DNA of 5,625 nucleotides from Deltaproteobacteria bacterium. GTDB taxonomy: Bacteria > Desulfobacterota > GWC2-55-46. Where the stretch lies: assembly GCA_030646655.1 (NCBI GenBank), contig JAUSLB010000111.1:1-5625 (forward strand). Direction: 5' to 3'. Below are positions 5,296 to 5,625 of this stretch, piece by piece (the stretch's first letter is position 1; every line of letters begins with the position of its first letter). The notes under the pieces were generated by a model, which worked only from the letters and a program-made list of their open reading frames with translations, made no database searches and had not been told where the DNA came from. Made by a program: the position numbers and the translations under genes.

Positions 5296-5625
5296 ATGGC
5301 GGATAAAAGACGGGAAGAAGAAGTTGACCTGCTCGACTACTGGCAGGTTGCGGCAAAGCACAAAAAGCTTATAGGCATAATAACATCTATAGCTTTCGCG
5401 GCCTCTATCATAGCGGGCCTTCTCCTGCCCACGCTGTATGCCGCGACCGCGAGCGTCATGCCGCCTCAGCAGGACGACCTGATGGGCTCGGCGATAGCCT
5501 CAAAGCTCCCCTCCGGCCTAAGCGGGCTCGCGGGCGGGCTTCTGGGGACAAAATCCCCTTCCGATCTATGGGTGGGGATATTAAAGAGCAGGACCGTCAG
5601 GGACGGGATAATAGAAAAGTTCAAC
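5296..5625 (+). CDS. Wzz-family polysaccharide chain-length determinant, N-terminal part (3' end outside window)
   Basis: The frame is open for 110 codons to the window end. A short charged cytoplasmic N-terminus contains the typical DLLDYWQVAAKHKK motif. It is followed by the first transmembrane helix (about residues 25-48, LIGIITSIAFAASIIAGLLL) and the start of the periplasmic domain, with a Gly/Leu-rich stretch (LSGLAGGLLG) and LWVGILKSRTVRDGIIEKFN. That last segment is the Wzz signature 'iLkSr.v.d.vi.k.n'. Members of this family oligomerise in the inner membrane and set the length of polymers made by Wzy; some carry a fused C-terminal tyrosine kinase, which cannot be judged here. ATG 5293 and ATG 5296 are both in frame. 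I chose 5296 because an AGG lies just upstream, and either start directly follows the Wzi stop, implying translational coupling. Whether the closing proline-rich second helix is present lies beyond the window. Confidence 0.9.
   Translation, partial: MADKRREEEVDLLDYWQVAAKHKKLIGIITSIAFAASIIAGLLLPTLYAATASVMPPQQDDLMGSAIASKLPSGLSGLAGGLLGTKSPSDLWVGILKSRTVRDGIIEKFN

Noticed and set aside
1..5625. CRISPR array, tRNA or rRNA genes, insertion sequence or integrase
   Set aside because: I saw no regularly spaced repeats, no tRNA or rRNA-like sequence and no transposase or recombinase motif; the palindrome is a single locus without flanking duplication that I can identify.

Overview
This window looks like a polysaccharide (capsule, exopolysaccharide or O-antigen) locus from a diderm (Gram-negative) bacterium. 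The diderm call rests on three components: an SLBB-type export protein, a Wzi-family outer-membrane barrel and a Wzz-family inner-membrane chain-length protein. The genus cannot be read from the sequence. The right part is GC-rich, with heavy use of AGG (Arg), ATA (Ile) and CTT (Leu). That would suit Nitrospirota, Desulfobacterota or related environmental lineages, but this is only a guess.

There are two compositional halves. Bases 1 to about 1370 are strongly AT-rich; two 60-base lines counted by hand gave 20% and 33% G+C. They hold: (i) the C-terminal part of a membrane protein resembling O-antigen ligase/polymerase, entering from the left edge; (ii) a convergent RadC-like JAB-domain gene on the minus strand whose 3' end overlaps it by 211 bp and whose metal-binding motif is degenerate; (iii) a 164-bp divergent intergenic region dominated by a 49-bp near-perfect palindrome; (iv) a small XRE-type helix-turn-helix regulator on the plus strand.

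From about 1372 the sequence turns GC-rich (a counted line near 2461 is 60% G+C). Bases 1359-1550 carry an open frame without its own start. It looks like the truncated C-terminus of a membrane protein and runs 25 bp into the next gene. Then come three tightly packed plus-strand genes: a 751-residue multi-SLBB export protein, a 507-residue Wzi-family protein overlapping it by 14 bp, and the first 110 residues of a Wzz-family protein starting a few bases after the Wzi stop.

Functionally, the right half is the export end of a Wzx/Wzy-type pathway. The Wzz protein would set chain length at the inner membrane, the SLBB protein would carry polymer through the periplasm and outer membrane, and the Wzi-like barrel would help retain polymer at the cell surface. 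The left-edge ligase/polymerase fits the same pathway. The RadC-like/XRE pair does not, and its composition, orientation and operator-like palindrome suggest a small transferred cassette sitting between the variable AT-rich glycan genes and the conserved export operon. That unit is the part most worth a second look.
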